Notes under the pieces: model-generated
Told to the model about the DNA's origin: nothing
Database searches by the model: none
The model's input: the letters and a program-made list of their open reading frames with translations, nothing else
Assembly (NCBI GenBank): GCA_963711095.1
Contig: CAVQCX010000014.1
Location: forward strand, 1-64,000
DNA: 64,000 nt
Direction: 5' to 3'
Origin: CAVQCX01 sp963711095
GTDB taxonomy: Bacteria; Pseudomonadota; Gammaproteobacteria; Chromatiales; Chromatiaceae
Shown here: in pieces, positions 1-7,777 of the stretch
Layout of the letters: each line of letters starts with the position of its first letter
Position numbering within the stretch: the first letter of the stretch is position 1
Position numbers and translations under genes: made by a program

Positions 1-669
1 AGTAACATCCTGCTGGATGATCTCGACAAGGAGCTGGAGAAGAGAGGGCACAAGTTCGTCCGCTACGCCGACGATTTGGCGATCTTTGTCAAGTCCAAGC
101 GCGCAGGTGAGCGAGTGATGGCGAGTGTGAGCCGCTACCTGGAGCAAGCGCTCAAGGTGAAGGTGAACCAAGCCAAAAGCAAAGTCGGTCATGTCAAAGA
201 GAGCTCAGTGCTCGGGTTCGAGATCCACCGTAAGAAGCTTCGAGCGCTCGACTGCAAGGTCCGGCGGTTCAAGCACGAGCTAAAACGGATCACGCGCCGA
301 TGTCCGGGTATCTCCATAGAGTCGAGAATCTTCCGCCTGAAGCAATACGTGCGAGGGTGGATGGGGCACTATGGATGCGGACTGAAGTATAATGATGCCA
401 TAGCACTTGACGGTTGGATCAGAAGGCGTTTAAGAATGTGCTACTGGAAGCAGTGGCGCAGACCGCGACGTAGAATCGGAGAGCTGATCAAGCTGGGAGT
501 GAATAAGCGGGACGCCATTCGTCTCGGCCTCTCTCGCAAAAGCTACTGGCGGCTCTCCAAGACATTGGCTACCAACAGCGGATTGAGCAACGCACATTTC
601 GAACGGATCGGACTCATTTCCGTGCGCACGCTATGGTGCAAGATCCACCATCCGGCTACGGCCCGATAG
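1..669 (+). CDS. ltrA: Group II intron reverse transcriptase/maturase, 5'-truncated by window edge
   Basis: The frame is open from base 1 and encodes the last 222 residues of the intron-encoded protein, ending at TAG 667-669. It includes the reverse transcriptase catalytic motif YADD and the maturase X domain. The protein matches the C-terminal half of the complete copy at 2557-3903 residue for residue. No HNH endonuclease follows the maturase domain, as is usual for class C introns, which target attC sites or terminator stems. The gene is probably intact, but its start is outside the window. Confidence 0.88.
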   Translation, partial: SNILLDDLDKELEKRGHKFVRYADDLAIFVKSKRAGERVMASVSRYLEQALKVKVNQAKSKVGHVKESSVLGFEIHRKKLRALDCKVRRFKHELKRITRRCPGISIESRIFRLKQYVRGWMGHYGCGLKYNDAIALDGWIRRRLRMCYWKQWRRPRRRIGELIKLGVNKRDAIRLGLSRKSYWRLSKTLATNSGLSNAHFERIGLISVRTLWCKIHHPATAR

Positions 670-793
670 ACACTTGACGTGAATTCGATTTGCCCGATGA
701 AGCGTCGCTGCAAATAGCAGGCTAGGCGCCGTATACGGACCCGTACGTACGGTGCTGTGGGAGGGGGCCGCTCGAGCGGCTCCCTATCCCGAT
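1..793 (+). mobile_element. Group IIC intron, copy 1 (3' part only)
   Basis: This stretch repeats 3235-4027 of the complete downstream intron. The only difference I can see is C773 against T4007, in the domain VI hairpin. It holds the 3' half of the maturase gene followed by domains V and VI, and its start lies outside the window. The flank after the intron begins TGGGC, which with the usual GT of the 5' exon rebuilds an attC core GTTGGGC. So this copy also sits in an integron attC site, antisense to the cassette genes. Confidence 0.9.
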
Positions 794-1614
794 TGGGCTT
801 CACTGCTTTCTCTATCTTTATGTAGCTTTGTTGCTAGCTCAGCATAACGAGCATGGGGAAGCCTCGCATCCAGCTGAGGTCCAGCCTCATTATTTAGCCA
901 TTTCTTTAGATTGCGTAAGTTGAATGTATCCATTGACAAAGCGGCCTGTTCCGTCAGGCTCTCGACCTTTCCCAAGGGATCGTCTTGCTGGCCTGCATAT
1001 GTCGTTATATCCTCAATAAACGTGATGCGCAGCATTACCAATGACCAAGCGGTCAAATCAGATTGCCTAGCGAGGTTCGTTGCTCCAACACTTCTTAAAT
1101 CTTCGACTTTTATTTCTGGAATGTCTGTCAACCGGCTCCGGCTCCACCAATACATGTGTAGACCGCTGGTCCATTTACCATTTCTAGAAATACAATTAGC
1201 AACATACGCGCGCCCTAGACTTAGCATAGCCAACTCCGCCCGAGCACCAGATAAAGCTCTCAATTGAGAAAGTGATTCAATGGTTGAACCGAGTTCTCCA
1301 TAATCTACGACTGCATCAGCTACAGAATCCTTTCTTAGATGGATTTTATCTTTATCGCTGTCTGATACGTCTGAAGCATAGCAGCCCGTGTCTGCTAGGC
1401 GAGTTACGCACTCATTCGTGTAGTATTTTTGATGTACGACTGAAACTTCCTGTGCGCGATTAACTGAAAGGTCTTTTCTTAAATGAAAACCACACGTAGT
1501 TCCATCAGCGATGTTTAGTATCCTCTTGTGCCTAGAGCAATACCCGACTGCTAAGCCGAGCGCACCATATTGAAGCCCGTTAAACCAGCAATTTTGGCAA
1601 GAATGAAGTTTCAT
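784..1614 (-). CDS. Uncharacterised cassette protein with N-terminal Cys cluster
   Basis: This encodes a 276-residue protein of no family I recognise. The N-terminus has Cys6, Cys9, Cys26 and Cys41, a spacing that could bind zinc. The start overlaps the stop of the upstream gene (1611-2042) by four bases (ATGA), so the two are translationally coupled and form one integron cassette. The last residues are not original: the frame runs into the end of intron copy 1, which supplies the final Ser-Gly and the TAG stop. The native stop would have lain in the attC now split by the intron. Base composition is clearly AT-richer than the chromosome to the right. The function is unknown; a toxin-antitoxin or defence pair is possible but nothing in the sequence proves it. 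Confidence 0.75.
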   Translation of the reverse strand: MKLHSCQNCWFNGLQYGALGLAVGYCSRHKRILNIADGTTCGFHLRKDLSVNRAQEVSVVHQKYYTNECVTRLADTGCYASDVSDSDKDKIHLRKDSVADAVVDYGELGSTIESLSQLRALSGARAELAMLSLGRAYVANCISRNGKWTSGLHMYWWSRSRLTDIPEIKVEDLRSVGATNLARQSDLTAWSLVMLRITFIEDITTYAGQQDDPLGKVESLTEQAALSMDTFNLRNLKKWLNNEAGPQLDARLPHARYAELATKLHKDRESSEAQSG

Positions 1615-2042
1615 GATTTCTCAAATATCTTTTTGGTGACAACCGATGGGTCTTCAATATTGCGAAAATCCAGTAAGTGCTCTCCCCATTGTTCCACATA
1701 TCGGCGTGCCTGCATGACCTCAAATGCATTTGGCCATTTTGCTTTGCCTTTTCCGTTCCCCTTCATCAATGACAACAGCTCTGTCCGACTAATATGCTCG
1801 ACCGATTCTGCTTTTGCAATTTTCACCAGCGTTTGCCAGACAGCACCATTGGAAAAGCTCTCAGCCAATTCATAGTCTTCGGATGTAGACAAGTACGGTG
1901 TTTCACGCCCAGGCCCCTCGAAGTACATGATATGGCGCACTATTGAATCATCCGCGTCTCGGCTCGGAACACAGACTGAGTGCTTCCCATCACCTCGATA
2001 TAGGGGATCTTTCGACGGCTTCCATTTTTTCTTGGTTGTCAT
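1611..2042 (-). CDS. Uncharacterised cassette protein, first gene of a two-gene cassette
   Basis: This encodes 143 residues from ATG 2042. A longer open frame begins at 2084, but that codon lies inside the attC site; the ATG at 2042 has GGAG eight bases upstream and is the better start. The protein is hydrophilic and Lys-rich at the N-terminus (MTTKKKWKPSKDP), with no signal peptide, membrane segment or motif I can assign. It sits directly behind the attC R' core (2067-2073), as a first cassette gene should, and its stop overlaps the start of the 276-residue gene. The function is unknown; the tight coupling suggests the two products act together. Confidence 0.72.
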   Translation of the reverse strand: MTTKKKWKPSKDPLYRGDGKHSVCVPSRDADDSIVRHIMYFEGPGRETPYLSTSEDYELAESFSNGAVWQTLVKIAKAESVEHISRTELLSLMKGNGKGKAKWPNAFEVMQARRYVEQWGEHLLDFRNIEDPSVVTKKIFEKS

Positions 2043-2066
2043 TTCTCTGACTCCGTGTAATTTGTA

Positions 2067-2133
2067 GCCCAACGCCTTGCTCACCGGAAAATTAGGAGCG
2101 CAGCGAGTAATTTTTCCGAGTGCAGCAACTTGT
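2067..2133 (-). other. Integron attC site, split by intron copy 2
   Basis: On the plus strand the site opens with GCCCAAC (2067-2073), runs through an imperfect inverted repeat with arms around GGAAAATTA and TAATTTTTCC, and breaks off at ...CTTGT (2133). It resumes after the intron with TGGAC (4028-4032). Joined, the end reads GTTGGAC, which fits GTTRRRY, and the intron-free site is 72 bp. The two R boxes are near-perfect complements. The orientation matches cassettes read on the minus strand. Confidence 0.85.
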
Positions 2134-4027
2134 GTGTGCCCGGCATGGGCATGATCTTATGGGGTGCGAGTCCCCTGTACATATTCCGGGAAGAAGTCAT
2201 AGTGACAACTTCAAAAAGTACTAGCCGACGGCAAGGGCAAAGGGGCGACCCGATGTCTGAAAGAAGCCCGAGTGCAAACCTGCGAGCTGACGAACAGAAA
2301 TCGCATAGAAGGCCGAACCCCTGGGCGAGGGAGCACAACATTCCGAAGCCCGTCCGGAGAACATGGGGGCTGGTAAATGCGGCAGTTGTGCAGGGAGAGA
2401 TCATGTCCTTACCCGGGGAGAGCTGCCTGCCTAAGCGCCGTAATGGGCGTGGTGGAACAGAGCCCGCGAGGGTGCGCGTTAACAGGGCAGCAGTCAGCCG
2501 AGGACGAGAACCCGAGGGTGATTTCGGGGAAAGGTCCGAAGGCAGTGTGATGGGGCATGCCCGTGAGCTCAAGTAACTCGCTAACCCCGACCGGGGACTT
2601 GGGTGCTTGGCGCGTCACGGAGCCATCTCCTATCGGTTTTGCATCGGTGGAATACATCGCATCGTCTGCGAGTATAGCCGAAGCGTGGAAACGGGTCAGA
2701 GCCAACAAGGGAGCGCCCGGTGTTGATGGTATCAGCATCGAGAGGTTCCCGAAGTGGGGACGACCCCGCTGGAAGGAGACCAAGAGGCAACTGCTGGAGG
2801 GGACCTACGTGCCCCAACCGGTGCTTCGGGTCGAGATTCCCAAGGAGTCCGGGGGGGTGCGCCTGCTGGGCATTCCCCGTGTGCTGGACCGGGTGCTGAT
2901 GCAGTCAATCGCAGCGGTGCTCGGAACCCTGTTCAATCCTACCTTCTCAGACAACAGCTTTGGCTACCGCCCCAATCGGTGCGTGGAGCAGGCTGCGAGG
3001 CGGGCCCAGTCGTTCTATCAGCAAGGCTACATCTTCCAGATCGACATCGATTTGGAGAAATTCTTCGACACTGTCGACCATGATGTTCTGATGGCACGGG
3101 TGGCCAGGAAGGTGAAGAACAAAGGCCTGCTGAAGCTGCTGGGTCGGTTCTTGCGAGCCGGCGTCATGGTCGACGGGCGCCTACAGCCGACCCGACTGGG
3201 TGTTCCGCAAGGCAGCCCGGTCTCGCCGATATTGAGTAACATCCTGCTGGATGATCTCGACAAGGAGCTGGAGAAGAGAGGGCACAAGTTCGTCCGCTAC
3301 GCCGACGATTTGGCGATCTTTGTCAAGTCCAAGCGCGCAGGTGAGCGAGTGATGGCGAGTGTGAGCCGCTACCTGGAGCAAGCGCTCAAGGTGAAGGTGA
3401 ACCAAGCCAAAAGCAAAGTCGGTCATGTCAAAGAGAGCTCAGTGCTCGGGTTCGAGATCCACCGTAAGAAGCTTCGAGCGCTCGACTGCAAGGTCCGGCG
3501 GTTCAAGCACGAGCTAAAACGGATCACGCGCCGATGTCCGGGTATCTCCATAGAGTCGAGAATCTTCCGCCTGAAGCAATACGTGCGAGGGTGGATGGGG
3601 CACTATGGATGCGGACTGAAGTATAATGATGCCATAGCACTTGACGGTTGGATCAGAAGGCGTTTAAGAATGTGCTACTGGAAGCAGTGGCGCAGACCGC
3701 GACGTAGAATCGGAGAGCTGATCAAGCTGGGAGTGAATAAGCGGGACGCCATTCGTCTCGGCCTCTCTCGCAAAAGCTACTGGCGGCTCTCCAAGACATT
3801 GGCTACCAACAGCGGATTGAGCAACGCACATTTCGAACGGATCGGACTCATTTCCGTGCGCACGCTATGGTGCAAGATCCACCATCCGGCTACGGCCCGA
3901 TAGACACTTGACGTGAATTCGATTTGCCCGATGAAGCGTCGCTGCAAATAGCAGGCTAGGCGCCGTATACGGACCCGTACGTACGGTGCTGTGGGAGGGG
4001 GCCGCTTGAGCGGCTCCCTATCCCGAT
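2134..4027 (+). mobile_element. Group IIC-attC intron, copy 2 (complete)
   Basis: The 5' end GTGTGCCCGGC at 2134 and the segment CTTACCCGGGGAG (2407-2419) are typical of class IIC intron RNA such as the Oceanobacillus intron. Domain V is a hairpin with arms near 3959-3967 and 3982-3990, followed by domain VI and the 3' end ...CCCGAT at 4027. The 5' exon ends TTGT, the known IIC-attC target motif. Excision restores a complete attC. The intron RNA and its gene run opposite to the cassettes, as in other IIC-attC insertions. Domain IV carries the maturase gene at 2557-3903. Confidence 0.9.
2557..3903 (+). CDS. ltrA: Group II intron-encoded reverse transcriptase/maturase
   Basis: This 448-residue protein helps its host intron fold and splice, and copies it into DNA at the target. 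The N-terminal reverse transcriptase domain includes GAPGVDG near residue 52, an RPNR motif, QIDIDLEKFFDT and QGSPVSPILSN. The catalytic YADD follows, then the maturase X domain with YVRGWMGHY. No HNH endonuclease is present, which fits class C introns that insert into single-stranded or hairpin DNA such as attC. It lies in domain IV of the intron. The same sequence supplies the partial gene at 1-669, so the second copy is recent or kept identical by recombination. Confidence 0.95.
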   Translation: MPVSSSNSLTPTGDLGAWRVTEPSPIGFASVEYIASSASIAEAWKRVRANKGAPGVDGISIERFPKWGRPRWKETKRQLLEGTYVPQPVLRVEIPKESGGVRLLGIPRVLDRVLMQSIAAVLGTLFNPTFSDNSFGYRPNRCVEQAARRAQSFYQQGYIFQIDIDLEKFFDTVDHDVLMARVARKVKNKGLLKLLGRFLRAGVMVDGRLQPTRLGVPQGSPVSPILSNILLDDLDKELEKRGHKFVRYADDLAIFVKSKRAGERVMASVSRYLEQALKVKVNQAKSKVGHVKESSVLGFEIHRKKLRALDCKVRRFKHELKRITRRCPGISIESRIFRLKQYVRGWMGHYGCGLKYNDAIALDGWIRRRLRMCYWKQWRRPRRRIGELIKLGVNKRDAIRLGLSRKSYWRLSKTLATNSGLSNAHFERIGLISVRTLWCKIHHPATAR

Positions 4028-4041
4028 TGGACGGCGCCACA

Positions 4042-4347
4042 CTAACCTGTGGACTCGGCTTTGTATCGTTCATAGTCTTCGAGATATAGGCGAGCCGCTT
4101 CATCAGTGAACTCTTGCCTCCGTTCCCTGAGAGAACTTAACTTGCGGACCACGCTTTTGTAGATGACCTGATGCGCACTATTCTTCACAAGAGCCTCATT
4201 ATATTCATCAAATTCAACCTCGTCTTCGCCGAGGATCGCATTAACAAGCCTAAGTAAATCTTCCTTAGAAATCTTATCTATCGGCTCATAAGAACCGCTT
4301 CCGGCTAAGAAATGGCCACAATGACCTTCAATCTTTAATAGCTTCAT
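4042..4347 (-). CDS. Small partner protein of the PHP-ABC ATPase
   Basis: This encodes 101 residues, mostly charged and helical, with no motif I can name. Its ATG (4347) lies 20 bases inside the end of the PHP-ATPase gene, so expression is coupled. It is the last gene before the attC core at 4028-4032, which places both genes in one cassette. Moving together on a mobile cassette suggests the two form a functional unit, for example an ATPase with a regulator or effector. That is inference from arrangement; the sequence itself shows no toxin, nuclease or DNA-binding signature. Confidence 0.7.
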   Translation of the reverse strand: MKLLKIEGHCGHFLAGSGSYEPIDKISKEDLLRLVNAILGEDEVEFDEYNEALVKNSAHQVIYKSVVRKLSSLRERRQEFTDEAARLYLEDYERYKAESTG

Positions 4348-6352
4348 AGCCCTTTCTCCGATTCTCGTACGCGGCCGCGCCAGCTTCCAAAGAATTCAAC
4401 ATGATCGCGTGAGTCTTGATGGTTTTCCCATCGACCGACGTCAGCACCTTATCTGTAGGGTATCCAGAATAAACACGATAGTGGATCACCCCGTTCTCAA
4501 GTTCTTTTTGCGTGTGAAGAAAGTAGTCAGCACCCACCGAAGCTCCCACGGTGCTGTTATGAGTGACCACGACAACGGGCATCGTCTCGGCTATCGACTG
4601 CAAAAGTTGATTGACATCACTCTTCAAAAATAGGTTGTCGAAAGATGACTCAGGTTCATCTATCAAGAGAATCTCATGGTTTTGAGCATCGGAAATTTCC
4701 TGCAGCAGGCGGAACTCGGACCTCTCACCGCCAGAAACCTTAAACCCGTCTTCGTTCAAAATTCTGTAGCCTATCTTGACAAAGAGCTTGTATAAATCAG
4801 CTCTAGCAAGCGTTTCGTTGTCTAGCAAGCTGCGGAGGTATTGATATGGGTTTGCATAGTTCTGGAAAGCGCCGCTAAAAGCAGTTTTGACTCTGCTTAC
4901 GGACTTAATCTCCTGAGCACCGGAATACGGCTTCTTAGTTGCTTCGACCTTAAATCCCTGCAACGACTCTTCGAAAATCACCGCTTCTTGCTTCAACAAA
5001 TCTACTATTTCATTGAACCGCTCGACACGCCGCCGATCCATGCAATACTCGTACAGGTCGATATCTTCAATCTGAGTGGCGGATGTCCGCAAGCGTAAGC
5101 CCTTCTTAATGTCCGCAACCAGATCATTGACATACTTTGTTTTTTGATGATGAAGCGTTCGTTGCCTCAGCAATTCTATCAGTTCAACAATCAGGCGTTT
5201 CAATGCGGGTAGCTGAATATGCTTTTGGATGACATCTCTGAACTCGATATTTTCTATGACCTGCTTCACAGATTCGATGAGCGACACAAGCGTCTTGGTG
5301 TTTCCTCCTGGAAACATTTCCTCATCGAAAAGCACCGCCTTAGAAAATGCATCCTGACGACCAGTTTCTTCAGCCGCCTTCAACAGCGTATCTATATACT
5401 TTTCTAACTCGCCATCCCACGTCTCCAAGTCGACATTCATCACATTGTCCAGGACGCGCTTGAACCCGGCAAGATAGTTGTCGACAAAGACACTTCGACG
5501 ACGTTCAACCTCACTGTTAAATTCTCTCTCGTACTCCTCATCGCTTTGTTGCACAAGCGAAAATTGCTGTATGTACTTGGCGTTCTCGACTGTTTCATAT
5601 ATTTCATCGAGCATATGTGTTTTGCCGCTCCAGCGCGCCCCGACTAATACGTTAAGGCCTGTTGAAATCTTCTGCCCACCTTGTAGAACCTGCCACAGCC
5701 TGTTGCCGTCAGACTCAGAGAGCGCAACCTTACTTTTATCAGCGAGACAGGCCTTAAGTGATGCAAGGGTAATTTCGCCACAATCGACGAATGTTTGGCG
5801 CGTGGGAATTCGCAGGAGACCTTCCTTCATTCGTGAGTCACTAAACAGGACTGGTGTTGGTTTGGACTCATCTTTAATTGAACGGATAAATTTCTTCGCA
5901 CTATCGACCTCGCCGGCACATAAGTAAGGCCGCAAAAGATCAAGTGCTTCACCCCGTACTGGAGGCGACTTGTCGTAATGAGGTATCACCAAATACGAAC
6001 TCAGGTCGCCATATATTTCTATTAGTTCGTCGACTGAGAGACAGTCTCCAACCTTGGTGATCTTGCTTGTGACAATCTGAGCTTTTGCTTCAAAATCGTC
6101 TAGCTGTTCGCCGCTGCCAATCACTAACACGTGACCTTTGGCCACATTAATTTCAATTCCAGGGAACACCTTTGCGTTCAGTGAACCTTGTATCTGTCTG
6201 AACTGATCATGGTCGAAAACGTCGTGATTTGTAATTGCGACTGCATCCAAACTTGCTTCTTCGACATAACGCTGGAACACGTCGAGGCTGAATGTGAAAT
6301 CAGCATCGCTGATCGTCGGCACCGTATGGATGTGTAGATCGATTTTCTTCAA
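4328..6352 (-). CDS. PHP phosphoesterase-ABC ATPase fusion (TrlF-like)
   Basis: This encodes 674 residues from a TTG start at 6352, chosen because GGAGAAGGAG stands just upstream; an ATG at 6409 would lie in the attC site. The N-terminal PHP domain keeps its metal-site motifs: HIH (His7, His9), the TNHD motif (His43), GIE (Glu67), IPHYDK (His125) and FSDS (Asp172). The C-terminal half is an SMC/RecF-like ABC ATPase: Walker A GARWSGKT (238-245), a long helical insert, signature VSGGE (539-543), Walker B LLIDEPE (562-568) and His598. Such fusions are predicted nucleic-acid-sensing ATPases joined to a phosphoesterase or nuclease. The setting in an integron cassette with a small overlapping partner suggests phage defence, which is inferred. 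All catalytic motifs look intact. Confidence 0.85.
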   Translation of the reverse strand: MKKIDLHIHTVPTISDADFTFSLDVFQRYVEEASLDAVAITNHDVFDHDQFRQIQGSLNAKVFPGIEINVAKGHVLVIGSGEQLDDFEAKAQIVTSKITKVGDCLSVDELIEIYGDLSSYLVIPHYDKSPPVRGEALDLLRPYLCAGEVDSAKKFIRSIKDESKPTPVLFSDSRMKEGLLRIPTRQTFVDCGEITLASLKACLADKSKVALSESDGNRLWQVLQGGQKISTGLNVLVGARWSGKTHMLDEIYETVENAKYIQQFSLVQQSDEEYEREFNSEVERRRSVFVDNYLAGFKRVLDNVMNVDLETWDGELEKYIDTLLKAAEETGRQDAFSKAVLFDEEMFPGGNTKTLVSLIESVKQVIENIEFRDVIQKHIQLPALKRLIVELIELLRQRTLHHQKTKYVNDLVADIKKGLRLRTSATQIEDIDLYEYCMDRRRVERFNEIVDLLKQEAVIFEESLQGFKVEATKKPYSGAQEIKSVSRVKTAFSGAFQNYANPYQYLRSLLDNETLARADLYKLFVKIGYRILNEDGFKVSGGERSEFRLLQEISDAQNHEILLIDEPESSFDNLFLKSDVNQLLQSIAETMPVVVVTHNSTVGASVGADYFLHTQKELENGVIHYRVYSGYPTDKVLTSVDGKTIKTHAIMLNSLEAGAAAYENRRKGYEAIKD

Positions 6353-6382
6353 TGGTGTGTCACTCCTTCTCCGTCGAGCGCC

Positions 6383-6454
6383 GTCCAACGTTGAAGCTGT
6401 GCGGTGCAAACGAAGCGCAGCGTAGTTTGCATTTGAACAAGCGCCTTGTTAGCG
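6383..6454 (-). other. Integron attC site
   Basis: This is a 72-bp site: GTCCAAC (6383-6389), then an imperfect palindrome with GCAAAC and GTTTGC arms around 6406-6430, then GCCTTGTTAGCG (6443-6454). The end box GTTAGCG departs from GTTRRRY at one position. It separates the PHP-ATPase cassette from the upstream cassette, and its length equals that of the intron-split site. Confidence 0.82.
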
Positions 6455-6455
6455 G

Positions 6456-7070
6456 CTACTTGGCACATACTTCCTTTATTACTAAATGTATTGCCATTTC
6501 TTTGTCTCCCAAGTACCCGTTACCATCCCATGCTATTTCCAAAACAAGCATATTAGAGTGGCCGTTATCGGAAACTGCTTGTAAATGCACTCTTATTTTT
6601 TGGTTTCTTCTTACTGAGCCATCGAAGTTATTGGGCTTAAAAAGTGTCTTAAGTTCAAACACTCCATCCTCAGCTATTCTCCCGAGATCACAAATCCGTT
6701 CCCTCCGATAGAAGGGTAGCCCGCATAGAAATCACCGAACTGCCATACCAAAGGAACTTGACCGCTGTACATTGCTTTTTGCCACTCGTCGTCTGTGCCT
6801 GGCTTTTCAAGAGAAACAATATGAACTAATACATTCTTTGCTGGTGCCCACTTCCTGACATTCTTAATCAGTAAGTGATAATGCCGAACATTTCTGCCGT
6901 CGCTATATGTTGTAGGTTCTCCCTCTTTATCACATAGTGATATTTGTAACTTAGGAGCAGCAAAAAACTGAACGAAGGAAATCACCCCAAATAGCAACAA
7001 TAGCTACGGCTATAGTTCCAAACGCAACTATTAACTGGGTTGCTATCGAGTAACATTCATATTCAGTCAT
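6456..7070 (-). pseudogene. Frameshifted single-pass membrane protein cassette gene
   Basis: Joining three frames gives one protein of about 200 residues. It starts at ATG 7070 (MTEYECYSIATQLIVAFGTI), with a single membrane helix near residues 10-30. The frame slips in a T6 run near 6965, where removing one T continues as VFAAPKLQISL. It slips again near 6709, where dropping one G gives IGGERICDLGRIAEDG and leads into the C-terminal part ending at 6456. The family is a cassette-type hypothetical protein with a large soluble domain after the helix. Both slips fall in homopolymers, so sequencing error is as likely as true decay. It lies between attC sites 6383-6454 and 7136-7223. Confidence 0.7.
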
Positions 7071-7126
7071 GTTTCGGTTCTCAATTTACCGCTATTCAGT
7101 CATGTTTCGGTTCTCAATTTACCGCT
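7061..7126. repeat. 33-bp tandem duplication
   Basis: Two head-to-tail copies of a 33-base unit (7061-7093 and 7094-7126) span the start codon region of the membrane-protein cassette gene. Each copy carries an ATG on the minus strand. The outer copy runs ATG-ACT-GAA-TAG, a three-codon dead end, while the inner copy opens the long frame. It is probably a recent slippage duplication. Confidence 0.9.
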
Positions 7127-7135
7127 TACCGCTAC

Positions 7136-7223
7136 CGCTAACGTAAAGCATCAGCCGCCGCAAAAAGCAGAGCGACTATAGGAGCGACGCTTTTTTGCGG
7201 TCGGCTGGATGCGCATGTTGGGC
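7136..7223 (-). other. Integron attC site
   Basis: This is an 88-bp site: CGCTAAC (7136-7142) at one end and GTTGGGC (7217-7223) at the other, with long complementary arms CAGCCGCCGCAAAAAGC and GCTTTTTTGCGGTCGGCTG. It separates the membrane-protein cassette from the zinc-ribbon cassette. Confidence 0.85.
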
Positions 7224-7231
7224 GCCGCCGA

Positions 7232-7678
7232 TCAACGCCGCTCGGTAATTCTGACTGCTGTGCCATATGCGAAAATCTCAATTGTCTGTTTCGGACCGAA
7301 TAGCCACCCCGTAACGGCATTTCGGTATTCAAATTGGCAGAATAGTACCGCGTTTCCACCAAGCGCGCGGCATTGTTCACGGAGGTGCTTTTTGACACCT
7401 GAGAAAGCCTTTGAAGGGTCAGCGCTTGAGAATATTCCCGCGGTGTGACCTTCAATCGCAAACACGGTATCCAGGACTTCGAACTCCTTATTTGTCCCTC
7501 CGGTGCTCGTAAAGATCTTGGCATGGGAATCGCTTTGAACTCTGCGAGAGCTTTGTGTTGGGGCACCGACGGTGCGCATGGATTCCTGGGGTGGCGAGCC
7601 ATCACGCGAATAGCCGCACTTCCAACAACTATCAAAGTTGTTGTCGAGTTCCTCGGAACAGTTCTTACATTTCCACAT
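7232..7678 (-). CDS. Zinc-ribbon protein with possible YbjQ-like C-terminal domain
   Basis: This encodes 148 residues. The N-terminus MWKCKNCSEEL with a later CWKCGY forms a double CxxC zinc ribbon, residues 4-21. The C-terminal two thirds include a CRALGGNAVLFCQFEYR segment resembling the LGANAV motif of YbjQ/RcsF-like small domains, so I place it there tentatively. The gene ends just before the attC core at 7217-7223 and begins about 40 bases after the array-end core site at 7717-7723. It would be the first cassette of the array. Its role is unknown. Confidence 0.72.
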   Translation of the reverse strand: MWKCKNCSEELDNNFDSCWKCGYSRDGSPPQESMRTVGAPTQSSRRVQSDSHAKIFTSTGGTNKEFEVLDTVFAIEGHTAGIFSSADPSKAFSGVKKHLREQCRALGGNAVLFCQFEYRNAVTGWLFGPKQTIEIFAYGTAVRITERR

Positions 7679-7716
7679 GCGATTTCCCCGCTTGAAGCAC
7701 AGGTATTGCTTGAGAC

Positions 7717-7777
7717 GCCCAACAGTCTAATTAACTGGACGATGTCCGTGATATAACACGGAACATGTCCGTCTAAC
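7717..7777 (-). other. Array-end core site with hairpin (possible attI remnant)
   Basis: On the minus strand GTTGGGC (7717-7723) is a canonical cassette junction core, but no matching second box of an attC is found to its right. The next 50 bases hold a hairpin TCCGTG-ATATAA-CACGGA (7745-7762) and a GTTAGAC box (7771-7777, minus strand). This could be the relic of an attI or of the last recombination point. No integrase gene follows in either strand. Confidence 0.45.

Noticed and set aside
2130..2576. Plus-strand protein at the start of the intron
   Set aside because: It covers the structured domains I-III of the intron RNA; the frame is incidental.
7745..7762. LexA-type operator for an integron integrase
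   Set aside because: The hairpin TCCGTG-CACGGA does not fit the CTGT-N8-ACAG box and no integrase follows.
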